From Ligustrum vulgare (Eukaryota; Streptophyta; Magnoliopsida; Lamiales; Oleaceae), in contig OY743183.1 in assembly GCA_963555705.1 (NCBI GenBank), positions 48,101,466 to 48,165,465 of the forward strand: DNA of 64,000 nt, written 5' to 3'. Numbering within the stretch: the first letter of the stretch is position 1; each line of letters starts with the position of its first letter. The notes under the pieces were generated by a model, which saw only the letters and a list, made by a program, of their open reading frames with translations, was not told the origin of the DNA and ran no database searches. This document shows positions 9,707 to 21,063 of this stretch, in pieces. A program made the position numbers and the translations under genes.

Positions 9707-11880
9707 TGACCATTGTTCGTCCTCGAACAAAGATTTGCAAATAAAAGAATAGGATTCAAACAATAGATTACAATTTAGAGACTTGAGGTTGCAACCCACT
9801 TTTCTTTAACAAAAATGTTCCATTGCATGATCAGATTGTGTTCGTTTGTGCTAGAGATACAACGCCCTTTATTTCCCATCCCAATCATGGCTCGATATGG
9901 TTTATTTCCTTGCACCTCTCATGTTTTCTCACATCCCAACCATTTATGAGTGACTACGAGGATAATAATTTCGCCCAACTCCAGTGGAAATCAGTTGCGT
10001 AAATCGAGTTGTTCATGATGTGAACTCAGTCAACACAGTACCCCCGACCACATTCATAGCACCAACCCTAGACCAAGCAATTCAAACCACTCATAAGCAT
10101 ATGTAATGGGAGTTAACACCCTCACAAGATATTTCTTTCTTCGCACAAAGTGTATAAGGGTTTGAATTTTCGCTCATCTCTCTGCATGGATAAGTCAGTA
10201 CCACAGATTGCCTAACTGTCATAACCGGAGCCAAAAATAACACAAGCGCAAAGCGAAGGTGTTTATTTAGTATAACGGGGCTTCAGGTCAGGTAGGATAA
10301 AAGGATATATTTAGGCTGAGTCGAGAAGAAATTTCACAAACTAAGTCAATTCAAAATAACAATACTTCTTTCTCCCTTAATATGATCTTTATTGTTTCCC
10401 GCTACCCAACTTTATTCACACTTGAATCTCTTCTTTTCTTTTCTCTCTCTTTTTTTTCACAAGTTGAGTGTTTGACATCCTCAACTACTAATTTTCATGA
10501 CTAACTTCCTTTTCATTACTTTTTCTCTTTCGATTTTTTTTCGATTATAGACTGCAACTTTTTCTTTCTTTTTTTTTTTTTTTCAAATCATTACGCAGTC
10601 ATCAATTGCTACAAGATAGAATTACAATCCCCTGAATTCAGTCCATTACACAACCATTGCCCAACACAAGATAATCATCTCAACTTCTTAGACTTAGACC
10701 ATAGCACAATCCTCAATCAACAAAAGCTTGCGAATCCCTTCTCTTATGGGTTAAAAACAGAGACAATGCGAAAGAAAGGGTATTCGTGGCTTGTAGCGTG
10801 TCATAAAAATTCAAAGAAAGGCTAAGGCTCAAACGGGCTTCTAATGGTCCATGTAGCAAGGTAGGCTCTTTTAGCAAGTCAAATTTGGCTTAACCTATTG
10901 CGTTTGCTATAATTTGCACTTGAATCAAGAAGCTACAACGGTATGCACAAGAAAGCACATCCAAGCATAACCCAACCATGCAGGACACACATCAAAGAAT
11001 TACGAGCTCATAAGTATTAAAAACAACTCTTAGGCTCAAAAGCTCACAAATTATGGTTTTCATGTGTTTTTCCCATCCAATTATGAGTTATAGGTCATTG
11101 CTTGATCTTCTTTCCAACTCTAAATCCATTGGTCGAGGATAACGGTTAAAAGTATTCAAACCATCACTACTCACAAAAGTATAATAATTGGGACGTTCAG
11201 GGTTATATATGAAGGAATAATCTGTCTATTTGTGAGTTGGGTTGACTAGGTTGTAGATATTTGACAATTTTTACCTTTCATTTTCAACCTATTTGTGAGG
11301 CTTAGGCGAGATCATCTCTATGTACTCAATTAATATCCAATTATGCAATGATTTTTTTCAAAAAAATGAACAAAAAGTGAGGTCGCTTCCTATCAAAGTA
11401 TGGTTTAAGACCTAAGTAGCATAGATAGGTAACGAAAGTAGAGAACAAGATTAATCTCACAATCAATTTAATCCCCCCCCCCCCCCCCCACTTAGAAAAA
11501 ACAATGTCCTCATTGAAAAGCAAAACAATAAAAGGGGGAAAACAAATTTTTAAATTTGAAATTTCTGGATTTACGGCAGTAAAGATGTGTCTTACGGCCG
11601 TAATCAGGCCTCTGAAAATTTTGGAGAAAGGTTAATTACGACCGTAAATATCTGTCTTACGGCCGTAAGGTGGTTTCTGAATAAATGTTTAAAAATTGAA
11701 TTACGGCCGTAAGGTGTGTCATACGGCCGTAAGGTTGCCTCTGAGTTTTTTTTATTTTTATTTTTTTATGTGTGAATGAAATGACTAAATAAAATAAAAA
11801 TAACCAAAAATGAAAATACGAAAATAAAGAGTCGAGGAGGTAAAGAAACTCCCCTCTCGGGTTGCCTCCCGAGCAGCGCC
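9707..11880 (-). other. Long noncoding 3' region of element A
   Basis: About 2.2 kb between the protease stop and the polypurine tract, where an autonomous Athila element would carry the rest of pol and an env-like region. I see no protein-coding frame of note. It holds C/T-rich tracts (10430-10590), a C homopolymer near 11472-11489 and a second palindrome array at 11571-11735. The same region occurs in element B (18644-21000) with small indels. Confidence 0.7.
11571..11735. repeat. Second TTACGGCCGTAA array, internal 3' region of A
   Basis: Six copies or near copies of the same 12-bp palindrome in about 165 bases, again in loose pairs and followed by CTCTGA-type phrases. Element B has the equivalent at about 20722-20885. 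The motif is therefore present both in U3 and in the body of the transcript. Confidence 0.8.
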
Positions 11881-11919
11881 TTTGTTTACTGTCGTTGGCT
11901 CAACAGGTTGTTTCTTCCT

Positions 11920-14271
11920 TCAACCGGGATTAGGTGGATTTCCAAAGCTCAATTTCCTCTTCATGCTCTTCATTAGTGCCTGCAAAGTAGGGGGTAGAGA
12001 TTTTTCATCAGAAACTGGTAATGAGATGGATGAGATTTTACCAGATTTCGATGACTTTGGACAGTCCTTTCCACCAATATCGAGAACTTTCTGTACTAAA
12101 GAGTCATTCACATTAACAGAATAAACAGGATCATCATCAAAAATTTTCACGGAATCATAAATATTGAATTGAACAATTTCATTATCAAATTCCATGGAAA
12201 GTGTGCTATTGCTAACATCTATCTTAGTCTTAGATGTTTTCAAAAATGGTCTGCCTAGCAAAATAGGCGTGGAGCTGGGTGAATGATCATCATTCATATC
12301 TAACACATAAAAGTCCGCAGGAAATACTAACCCTCCTACTTGCACTAGAATGTCCTCAACTTCCCCGTCAGGATAAGCATTAGAATGATCGGCTAGTTGA
12401 ATTATAACATTAGTTTCAGTCAGTTTGGCAAGTTTTAATGACGCATAGGTGGACCTAGGCATTACATTGATAGATGCACCTAAGTCTATTAAAGCATGAT
12501 TTATTTTCTTATTACCTATTTGACAAGGTATGGTAAACATACCTGGATCCTTCCACTTGGGAGGTAATTTTCTTTGAAGAAGTGCAGATACAGACTCACC
12601 CATTCTTACCATCTCATTTCCCATCAGTTTCCGTTTGCTAGTGCATAAATCTTTTAAAAATTTTGCATACCGGGGGGACTTGCTTGATGGCCTCCAATAG
12701 CGGGATATTGATTTCAACCTTCCTAAACATTTCTAACATGTCCTTTTCTTTGCTCTCTTTGTTTGTCTTTGCCAACCTGCTAGGAAAAGGTGGAGGTGTT
12801 AGTTTAACATTTAACTGGGAGTTAGTTTTTACCTGAGGGTTTTGAGAAGTTTCGTTTCCCTTCCCCACTCCTTCCTTTCCATCTTCCTCCACTTTGGGTG
12901 CAGCCGGTTCCAATTGTGGACCTTCAATTTCCTTTCCACTCCGGAGAGTTGTGGCACTCACGTTTTTGGGATTCACCTCGGGCTGTGATGGTAGCTTCCC
13001 TCCAGATTGTGCCTCCAATCTATTTATGGCAGTGGCCATTTGGTTCATTTGATTTTCCAGGTTTTGAATGCTTGACTTGGTATCCTGTTGGAATTGCATC
13101 GTGTTAGTTGCCAACATCTTAACCATATCTTCAAGAGACATACCTGAATTTTGAGGTTTTTTTTGATATTGCCCATGTGGTTGGGAAGTTCCTTGTTGCT
13201 GAAATTGCCCTTGAGATTTGTTGGATGGGAAACTCGGGGGCTTGTTATTCCCATAGCTTAGATTGGGGTGATCCCTCCAGCCAGGGTTATAGGTATTGGA
13301 GTACGGGTTGTATTTCTGTTTTTTAAATGGAAACCCTTCTGCAACCTTTACCTGTTTCGCCATTCTCCTCTTGCAACACCGGATATGTATTCGTTGGATG
13401 TCCAAAGTTTGAACAGATTCCGCATGCTTTGACCTGATTCGAGTTCCCTACAGCAAGCTGCTTAACGAGATTGGTTAGTTCATATAATTCACCTTCGATA
13501 TTGGAACTACTTACCTCGTTCACTCGGCGGACTTGGGAGTCTCGGGTTGAATTGAATTGCTGAGTATTTTCTGCCATATTAGAGATTAAAGCCCGCGCTT
13601 GTTCCGGCGTCTTGTCCATCAGTGCTCCTCCACTTGCGGCATCTATCATGTTTCTATCCATCGGTGCTAAGCCTTCGTAGAAATACTGCACCAGGAGTTG
13701 CTCACTGATCTGATGGTGGGGGCAGCTCGAAATGAGTTTCTTGAAGCGCTCCCAGTACTCATATAATGTCTCGCCATTGCTTTGGCGAACCCCGCAAATC
13801 TCCTTCCGGATTGTCCCCGCCCTAGATGCAGGGAAGTATTTTTCCAAAAAAAGTCTTTTCATGTCCTTCCAAGTAGTAACTGTTCCCGATGGTAGGCAAT
13901 AGAGCCAGTCGGTGGCGGCATCCTTCAATGAGAATGGGAAGGCTCTCATTTTTATTTTCTCCTCGGTAATGCCCGTGGGCCTCATACTGTCGCAAACCAC
14001 ATGGAACTCCTTTAGATGTCTATATGGATCTTCACCGACTTGTCCTCGGAAAGTTGGCAGAAGATGGATCAGACAGGACTTTAGCTCAAAAAGTCTTGTT
14101 CTCTTCCACTGTTGGAAAAGGGATACATAGCGGTTGTTGAGCAACATCCGGGGTAGCCAGTTGCTTGAGAGTCAAATTGTTATTTGCTGCTGCCATTTGT
14201 TGTCGAAAAGTTCTCTCGATTTCTGGGTCAAAATCAAAAAATTCAAAATTAGTTGATCGAGTTCTACGCAT
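11920..14271 (-). pseudogene. Element A gag-protease polyprotein
   Basis: Start at MRRTRSTNFEFF (14271). Gag follows in several frames: FPTVEENKTF with an extra base near 14090 shifting frame, then FRGQVGEDPYRHLKEFHVVC, the capsid-like core and LYEYWERFKKLI. The zinc knuckle is CGICSNFGHPTNTYPVLQ, where the last Cys is Tyr. A Gln-rich and Pro-rich linker leads to the retroviral-type aspartic protease with active site LIDLGASINVMPRSTY. The frame ends SFGNPPNPG and stop at 11920. Element B ends at the same residues, so the loss of RT and integrase is a property of the family, not random truncation. Frameshifts near 13400 and 12690 show this copy is now defective. Confidence 0.85.
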
Positions 14272-14413
14272 ATAAGCAAAGAAGTAGACAGGCAAGATTT
14301 TTTTTTTTTTTTTTTTTTTTTGAAAAATTATAGAAATAAAGTGAAAATAAAATAAATAAAATAAAATGCAGAAAAAATAAAATTTTTATTGATTAAACAC
14401 TAAATTGGTTAAT

Positions 14414-14434
14414 CGTTCCCCGACAACGGCGCCA
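14414..14434 (-). promoter_or_regulatory. Primer binding site of element A
   Basis: The minus strand reads TGGCGCCGTTGTCGGGGA a few bases inside the right (5') LTR. This matches the PBS commonly seen in Athila elements, complementary to the 3' end of tRNA-Asp. Element B has TGGCGCCGTTGCCGGGGA at 23386-23403. Confidence 0.85.
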
Positions 14435-14440
14435 AAAATT

Positions 14441-15949
14441 TGATGCCTGTCGCAATGCACCAAAATAATAAATAATTCCTTACTCATCAAATATTAATTA
14501 ATAATGTAGTAGCGAGAGTAAGGGTCGATCCCACGAGGAACGGAAACTAATTTTAGTTGTTCGATCAATTAGAATGGAATGGAGGGTTTTGTTGTTTGAA
14601 TTACTTGAATAAAAACTATGCATAAAATAAATAATTAAATATGACTAGAGAATTAATATGAGAAGAAATCTTGTTCTCGGGTTCGGTTGTGCCCTCAATT
14701 AATGTTATACTTTTCCTTGTAATGTGTTTCTATTCCTAATTCAATTATCAGTCATAAATAATCAATAATTCAATTATCAGTCATAAATAATCAACAAGCT
14801 GTGATTATCTAAATTCTTCCTTATGTGTATTGATTCAAAATAAGCTCTTTGAACCAATTCTAGCCATGGACAATCCTAAACAAGCTCTTAGGATTTAATG
14901 CACGACTAGTATGAAAATTTAGAAGAATAGATTGAATTGGATCGTTACTTACACAAGCTCGAATTAAACGATCCAAGTTGAATTATTACTAAACCTGCAC
15001 GAGATTTATTTGCTACTAAAGTAAAGATTCAATGACAATTACGGATCAAGAATCTAAACATAGCATATTCATGAATCCAAAGATCAATAATCCAATTGGC
15101 CAAATTAAACTATTAATCAAATAAACTCAATTGAACATTCAAAACATAATAATCCAACAATTGAAATAAAGGAATAAATTCACGCTACTAATTTGTAGGA
15201 AAAGAAAATAACATAATTAAATTGACACAACTTGCCCTTTGAACAAGATATGGAATTTAGCCTAGCATTGTTGTGGTAGATTCTTCAAGTTGCTTCATGA
15301 ATTCCATTGTTGTTGATATTCTTGCACTTGAAAATCTCCCAAGAATGCTCTATATTTTTCTCTCAATTTTCCTCAATGTGTAGCCTCTTTCAAAAATAAT
15401 AAAAGTCTCTTTTTCTTGTCATGAAATTCCCTTTTTATAGCCTCAATTTCGTGCCCTAGCTTTGGGCTCAAGAAATCCCAAAATTATGGAAAGAATTAAA
15501 ATAAGGAAATTTTTGACTGGAAAGTTACGGCCGTGACTTTTACTTTACGGCCGTAACACGGTTTCTGCATATTTTCCTTAAATTGAGGTTACGGCCGTGA
15601 CATGTCCCTTTACGGCCGTAACTGTGTTTCTGCACATTTTTCACCCTTTGAAGGTTACGGCCGTAAATCCTCCTTTACGGCCGTAAACGTGTTTCTGCTT
15701 ATTTTCTTCTTGATTCATAATACTTTTACGGCCGTGACTTTGTTACCTTACATTCGTAACAGTATTTGCACCTAAGTCCCCAAACTTCACTTTTGAGTGC
15801 ATTTTGGTCCTTTTTTCTTCTTTTCTCTTCTTTTATGATCCTATACAATGTAAAACATAAAATGCATTAATAATACTTTAGATAGAATCACATTATGGCA
15901 TATTCGAGGATATAAGTGCATAAAATAAACGTAAACATCACACTTATCA
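14441..15949 (-). repeat. Element A right (5') LTR, promoter-bearing
   Basis: 1,509 bp with ends TGATGCCTGTCGC and CACTTATCA. On the minus strand the palindrome array (15524-15760) is followed about 80 bases downstream by the TATA-like CTATAAAAAGGG near 15430-15442, so this is the likely promoter LTR. It ends at TSD CCGTG (15950-15954). Confidence 0.9.
15524..15760. repeat. TTACGGCCGTAA palindrome array in U3 (right LTR)
   Basis: The promoter-proximal counterpart of the 9262-9505 array, with about eight copies or near copies, directly upstream of the TATA-like box on the element strand. The copy closest to the LTR end has decayed to TTACATTCGTAA. Confidence 0.85.
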
Positions 15950-15954
15950 CCGTG

Positions 15955-17557
15955 GGAGGATTTTGAGAAGGGGTGTTAGAGTGCAAGTGAGGGATAGCTT
16001 CCGTGATCTCTGCTGCAAAGCTAGATCCTGTCCCCGGGAACAGACGAGGCGCACCACCTCGATTACCGCCGACCCTATCCTTGTTTCCTCCCTTTTTGAG
16101 GTCCGCTTCATTGGAATATCCAAGGTTGTATCTCCCTTGGGGGTGATTATCTCTGGCCCTAGCCATTTCCTCCGACACAATTTCTTCCTTCATCAGGTCT
16201 ATCAGGGTATTGTAATCCCTTGGTTTCCTGCTCCGGACATCTCTCCAAAACATGCTGGTCATATCTAGCCCTCCTTTTAAGGCGGAAAACATCTCCGCTT
16301 CTGTGATATTTTCGCAGATATGCATTTCTTCAGTAAATCTAGCTAGGTAACTTTTCAGAGATTCGTCCCTCCCTTGCCTCAGATCCTTAAGGCGTTGGAG
16401 TGGGAGTTGGCCAGGCCTGGAAGAAACAAAGTCATTCTTAAAAGCAGTTTTCATATCCCTCCAACTGTGGATGCTGCCAGGAGGGAGTTTTTGTATACCA
16501 TCGTATGGTACTTTCCTCAAGGGTTAAAGCAAAAGCTTTACATTTCAGTGTCGGGGTGGCCCCGGCTATTTCCATGCTGGCACCGTAATTTAACAGGTGA
16601 TCGTCAGGATCACCTCGGCCAGAGTATTTTGCTATTTCTGGCATCTCAAGGTCGTGGGGTACGGGGCATCTACGGAGGTCCTCTGTGAAGGGACTTACTT
16701 CTTCTTCATCATCCAACTCGTATGACTGCGGCTCGCTGTTCTCGTCGTGACCGGAGTACTCCGGATCACGGTATTGGCCATAGAGTGGCGGAGCATACTC
16801 CTGTCTTTGTGGTGGTGGAACGCGGCCATAGTTTGGCCTTTCATGGTTCTGTAATTCGTTGCGAGGATTAGTCCGAACTGCTTCGGCTCTTCTTTCATGC
16901 CTATTCCTAGGCTCATGTGCTGATGCCAACCTTTCCGCTCCCGTTCCATGTTGGTCCCTATACATTTGACCCTGCGACAAGGCTTCTTCAGCGCGTCGCT
17001 CGCGCTTATTTCTAGGCTCTGCGGCATTGTGCCGACCTGGATCCGTTTGTCCTCGTCGTTGGCCCCTGAATAACCCTCCCATTTGGCTGAAAACACTGCC
17101 GGATCTTGCGGGAGAAGCCTCCCTGCGTCTATCTGGGAGTGGGTTTTGTTCTTCATGTGCTTCATGTTCCGGGTCTCGCTCGTAGAAAGGCTCGGATTCC
17201 ACCTCGGCATATGTCTGTGGATCTTGATAATATTACGAGACAGTAGCTACCTCGGATGGTGAATGTTGTGGCTGTGAGTATTACTGAGACATCACGGGTT
17301 CGTTCATAACATACCCTCTGGCCATAAAAGCATTCATTGCAGCAGTCTGTTCTATTTGCTGCCTCTGCATCTCCAGCATTTAAGCCGCCATGCGTGTCAT
17401 GTCTCGCATCATGCGGCGATTTCGGTGCCGGCGAGGTGGGTTTGGTTGTGCCACTTCCTCATTGGAGTTTTCATGGAGTCCTTGAGGAACTTCGCCCTCG
17501 CGTGTGTTGGCCACTTCTTCCCCTACGGGGGTTAACATCACCATCACTTTTGTTCAT
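15955..17557 (-). pseudogene. Tat gag, N-terminal and capsid part
   Basis: A start at ATG 17555-17557 (MNKSDGDVNP) is followed by frameshifts, then the frame starting MESEPFYERDPEHEAHEEQ. The first half is charged and Arg-rich. The gag core begins SPFTEDLRRCPVPHDLEMPE and GDPDDHLLNY, the usual Tat gag pattern. A frameshift near 16510-16540 moves it to the frame with HSWRDMKTAFKNDFVSSRPG and SLKSYLARFTEEM. The end is split from the knuckle and protease by element A at 15950. Gag forms the virus-like particle in which reverse transcription occurs. Confidence 0.8.
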
Positions 17558-17752
17558 GTTTAGGGACATGCCTTAATTTTATTCTGTTTTTCAAAGATGA
17601 GTGGACTTTCGTTTCAAAAATCCCCGCCTTTTTTAAGGTTATTAAACTTATATCTTAAAGTTATATGCCTTTTTCCAAGGTTATTACACTTGTGTTTCAA
17701 AGTTATTACACCTTTTTTTCAAAGATGACCAGCTTATCTTTCAAAGCCCTTG
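17558..17752 (-). other. Tat leader, repeat-like, 3' of element B
   Basis: The untranslated leader between gag and PBS. It contains degenerate 40-50-base repeats built on phrases such as TTTTTCAAAG and CAGCTTATCTTTCAAAG, continued beyond element B at 24892-24970. The five bases before element B are CCTTG (17748-17752). Confidence 0.65.
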
Positions 17753-18629
17753 TGATGCGTGTCGCAATGCACCAAAATAATAAATAATTCCTTACTCGCT
17801 AAATATTAATTAATAATGTAGTAGTAAGAGTAAGGGTCGATCCCACGAGGAACGGAAACTAATTTTAGTTGTTCGATCAATTAAAATGGAATGGGGGGGT
17901 TTGTTGTTTGAATTGGTTGAATGAAAACTATGCATAAAATAAATAATTAAATATGACTAGAGAAATAATATGAGAAGAAATCTTGTTCTCGGGTTCGGTT
18001 GTGCCCTCAATTAATGTTATACATTTCCTTGTAACGTGTTTCTATCCCTAATTCAATTATCAATCATAAATAATCAACAAGCTCTAATTTTCTAAATTCT
18101 TCCTTATGTGTATTGATTCAAAACAAGCTCTTCGAAGCAATTCTAGCCACGGACAATCCTAAACAAGCTCTTAGGATTTAAATATGAAAATTGTTGACTG
18201 GAGAGTTAAGGCCGTAACATTTCCTTTACGGCCGTAATTGAGTTTCTGTATATTTCTTACAAATTAAAGTTACGGCCGTGACTTGTCCATTTACAGCCGT
18301 AATTATGTTTCTGCGCATCTTTCACCCTTTGAAGGTTACGGCCGTAAATTCTGATTTACGGCCGTGAATGTGTTTCTGCTGATTTGTCTTAACACGGTTA
18401 CCACTTTTACGGCCGTGAATATGTAACCTTACAGCCGTAACCAATTTTGCATCTAAGTCCCCAATCTTCAGTTTTGCGTGCATTTTTGTCCTTTTCTCTT
18501 CTTTTCTCTTCTTTTATGATCCTATACACTATAAAATATAAAATGCATTAATAATACTTAGATAGAATCACATTATTGCGTATTCAAGGATATAAGTGCA
18601 TCAAATAAACGTTAATATAACACTTATCA
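17753..18629 (-). repeat. Element B left (3') LTR with internal deletion
   Basis: Only 877 bp against 1,477 bp for the right LTR. At 18180 the text passes directly from the GCTCTTAGGATTTA region to AATATGAAAATTGTTGACTG, skipping about 600 bases that include the TATA-like box. The joint shares a few A/T bases with both sides. The palindrome array is retained (about 18205-18445). Confidence 0.85.
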
Positions 18630-21000
18630 AATCCCCCCACACTTGAACCATTGTTCGTCCTTGAACAAATATTCACAAAGAAAAGAATAGGATTCAAATA
18701 ATAGATTACAATTCAGAGACTTGAGGTTGCAACCCACTTTTCTTTAACAAAAATGTTCCATTGCATGATCGGATTGTGTTCGTGTGTGCTAGAGATACAA
18801 CGCCCTTTATTTCCCATCCCAATCATGGCTCGATACGGTTTATTTCCTTGCACCTCTCGTGTTTGCTCACATCCCAACCATTTATGAGTGACTACGAGGA
18901 GAATAATTTCGCCCAACTCCACTGGAAATCAGTTGCGTAAACCGAGTTGTTCATGACGTGAATTCAGTCAACACAGTACCCCCGACCACATTCATAGCAC
19001 CAACCCTAGACCAAGCAATTCAAACCACTCATAAGTATATGTAATGGGTTTTAACACCCTCACAAGATATTTCTCTCGTTGCACAAAGTGTATAAGGGGT
19101 TGAATTTTCGCTCAGCTCTCTGCATGGATAAGTCAGTACCACAGATTGCCTAGATGTCATAATCGGAGCCAACAATAACACAAGTGCAAAGTAAAGGTCT
19201 TTATTTGGTTGTAACGGGGCTTCGGGTCAGGTAGGATAAAATGATATATTTAGGCTGAGTCGAGAAGGAATTTCACAAACTAAGTCAATTCAAAATAACA
19301 TTACTTCCTTCTCCCTTAATATGATCTTTATTGTTTCCCGCTACCCAACTTTATTCACACTTGAATCTCTTCTTTCTTTTTTTTTTTTCACAAGTTGAGT
19401 GTTTGACATCCTCAACTACTAATTTTCATGACTAAACTTTCTTTTCATTGCTTTTTCTCTTTCAATTTTTTTTTCCTGAGTACAGACTGCAACTTTTTCT
19501 CTTTTGTTCAAATCATTACGCAGTCACCAATTGGCTTGAGATAGAATTACATTCCCCTGAATTCAGTCCATTACACAACCATTGCCCAACACAAGATAAT
19601 CATCTCAACTTCTTAGACTTAGACCATAGCACAATCCTCAATCAACAAAAGCTTGCGAATCCCTTCTCTTATGGGTTCAAAACAGAGACAATGCGAAAGA
19701 AAGGGTATTCGTGGCTTGTAGCGTGGCATAAAAATTCAAAGAAAGGCTAAGGCTCAAACGGGCTTCTAATGGTCCATGTAGCAAGGTAGGCTCTTTTAGC
19801 AAGTCAAATTTGGTTCAACCTATTGCCTTTGCTATAATTTGCACTTAAGTTAAGAAGGTACACAATTTGCACAGGAAAGCACATCCAAGCATAACCCAAC
19901 CATGCATGACACACATCAAAAAATCATGAGCTCATAAGTATTAAAAACAGCTCTTAGGCTCAAAAGCTCACAAATTATGGTTTTCATGTGTTTTTCCCAT
20001 CCAATTATGAGTTATAGGTCATTGCTTGATCTTCTTTCCAACTCTAAATCCATTGGTCAAGGATAACGGTTACAATTATTCAAACCATCACTACTCACAA
20101 AAGTATAATAATTGGGACGTTCAGGGTCATATATGAAGGAATAATCTGTCTATTGTGAGTTGGGTTGACTAAGTCGTAGATATTTGACAATTTCACTTTT
20201 CATTTTCAACCTATTTGTGAAGTTTTGGACGAGATGATCTCTACGTGCTCAATTTATATCCAATTATGTAATGATTTTTCAAAAAAGACTGCACCAAAAG
20301 TGGGCTGCTTCCTAACAAAGTGCCTAAGTGCATAGATATGTGACAAAAGTAGAGAACAAAGTCAAAATGAATTTTAACGATTCGATTACAGACAGAAAAT
20401 AAAGGCATTAAGCTTACAATCAATTCAATTCCCCCCCCCACACCTAGACAACACAATGTCCTCATTGAAAAGTAAAACAATAAACGGGGAAAAGAAAAGA
20501 AACTCTCTCGGTCTAATGTGGCGGTTGATCGGTACGGGGTCTCTGCAACTGTCGAATCTCTTCCCGAAGGGCTCTATGCTCTTCCAGCATAAGTTGCTGA
20601 TCTTCTTGCATGGCATTCAGCTGAGTTTGGAAGGCTCGCATCAATTCCAGCACCTGCAGCTCAAAAGGGGTAGGGCAGGGGTACGTGAGTGAAGCAGTTT
20701 TTTAAATTTGAAATTTCTGGAATTACGGCCGTGAATGTCCCACTGACGGCCGTAAGTCCTAATCTGGAAAAAATTGCAAGCACCCACTACGGCCGTAAAG
20801 TCAAGTCTCACGGCCGTAAGCTGGCCTCTGATTAAATTTACTGGAATTGTGTTACGGCCGTACTTGAGTACCTTACGGCCGTAAGTTAGCCACTAATTTT
20901 TTTTTTTTTTAATGTGTGAATGAAATGACTAAATAAAATAAAATTAACCAAAAATGAAAATACGAAAATAAAGAGTCGAGGAGGTAAAGAAACTCCCCTC
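18630..21000 (-). other. Element B noncoding 3' region
   Basis: Starts with the polypurine tract (18630-18643). It is parallel to 9693-11880 of element A. No coding frame is seen apart from the small open tail at 20513-20692. A palindrome array lies at about 20722-20885, and a C homopolymer near 20431-20440. Confidence 0.7.
20513..20692 (-). pseudogene. Residual coding tail in element B (coiled-coil)
   Basis: On the minus strand an open stretch of about 60 codons runs from near 20692 to TAG at 20513-20515. It contains FELQVLELMRAF and HRALREEIRQLQ and looks like a coiled coil. It has no start of its own and is absent from element A, where the flanks are joined directly. It may be the last piece of a downstream ORF lost when the family lost pol. 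I cannot name a family. Confidence 0.4.
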
Positions 21001-21063
21001 TCGGGTTGCCTCTCGAGTAGCGCCGCTGTTTACGGTCATTGGCTCGACTGAGTCCTTTCTCAT

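Larger units (their letters stand above)
8213..15949 (-). mobile_element. Athila-type element A, gag-protease only (non-autonomous)
   Basis: A complete LTR element 7,737 bp long, nested in the Tat gag gene with TSD CCGTG. LTRs are 1,480 bp (left) and 1,509 bp (right), starting TGATG and ending TTATCA on the plus strand. The PBS (TGGCGCCGTTGTCGGGGA on the minus strand) adjoins the right LTR and a polypurine tract adjoins the left LTR, so it reads on the minus strand. The 4.7-kb interior codes for gag and protease only; no RT, RNase H or integrase motif is present. It would need enzymes from a related full-length element. Confidence 0.9.

Noticed and set aside
9584..9799. Short minus-strand frame spanning the element A LTR end
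   Set aside because: It crosses the LTR and polypurine tract and has no motif; element B does not keep it.
10430..10590. C/T-rich tracts as possible promoters or polypurine tracts
   Set aside because: They are not next to an LTR and occur in both A and B as part of the noncoding 3' region.
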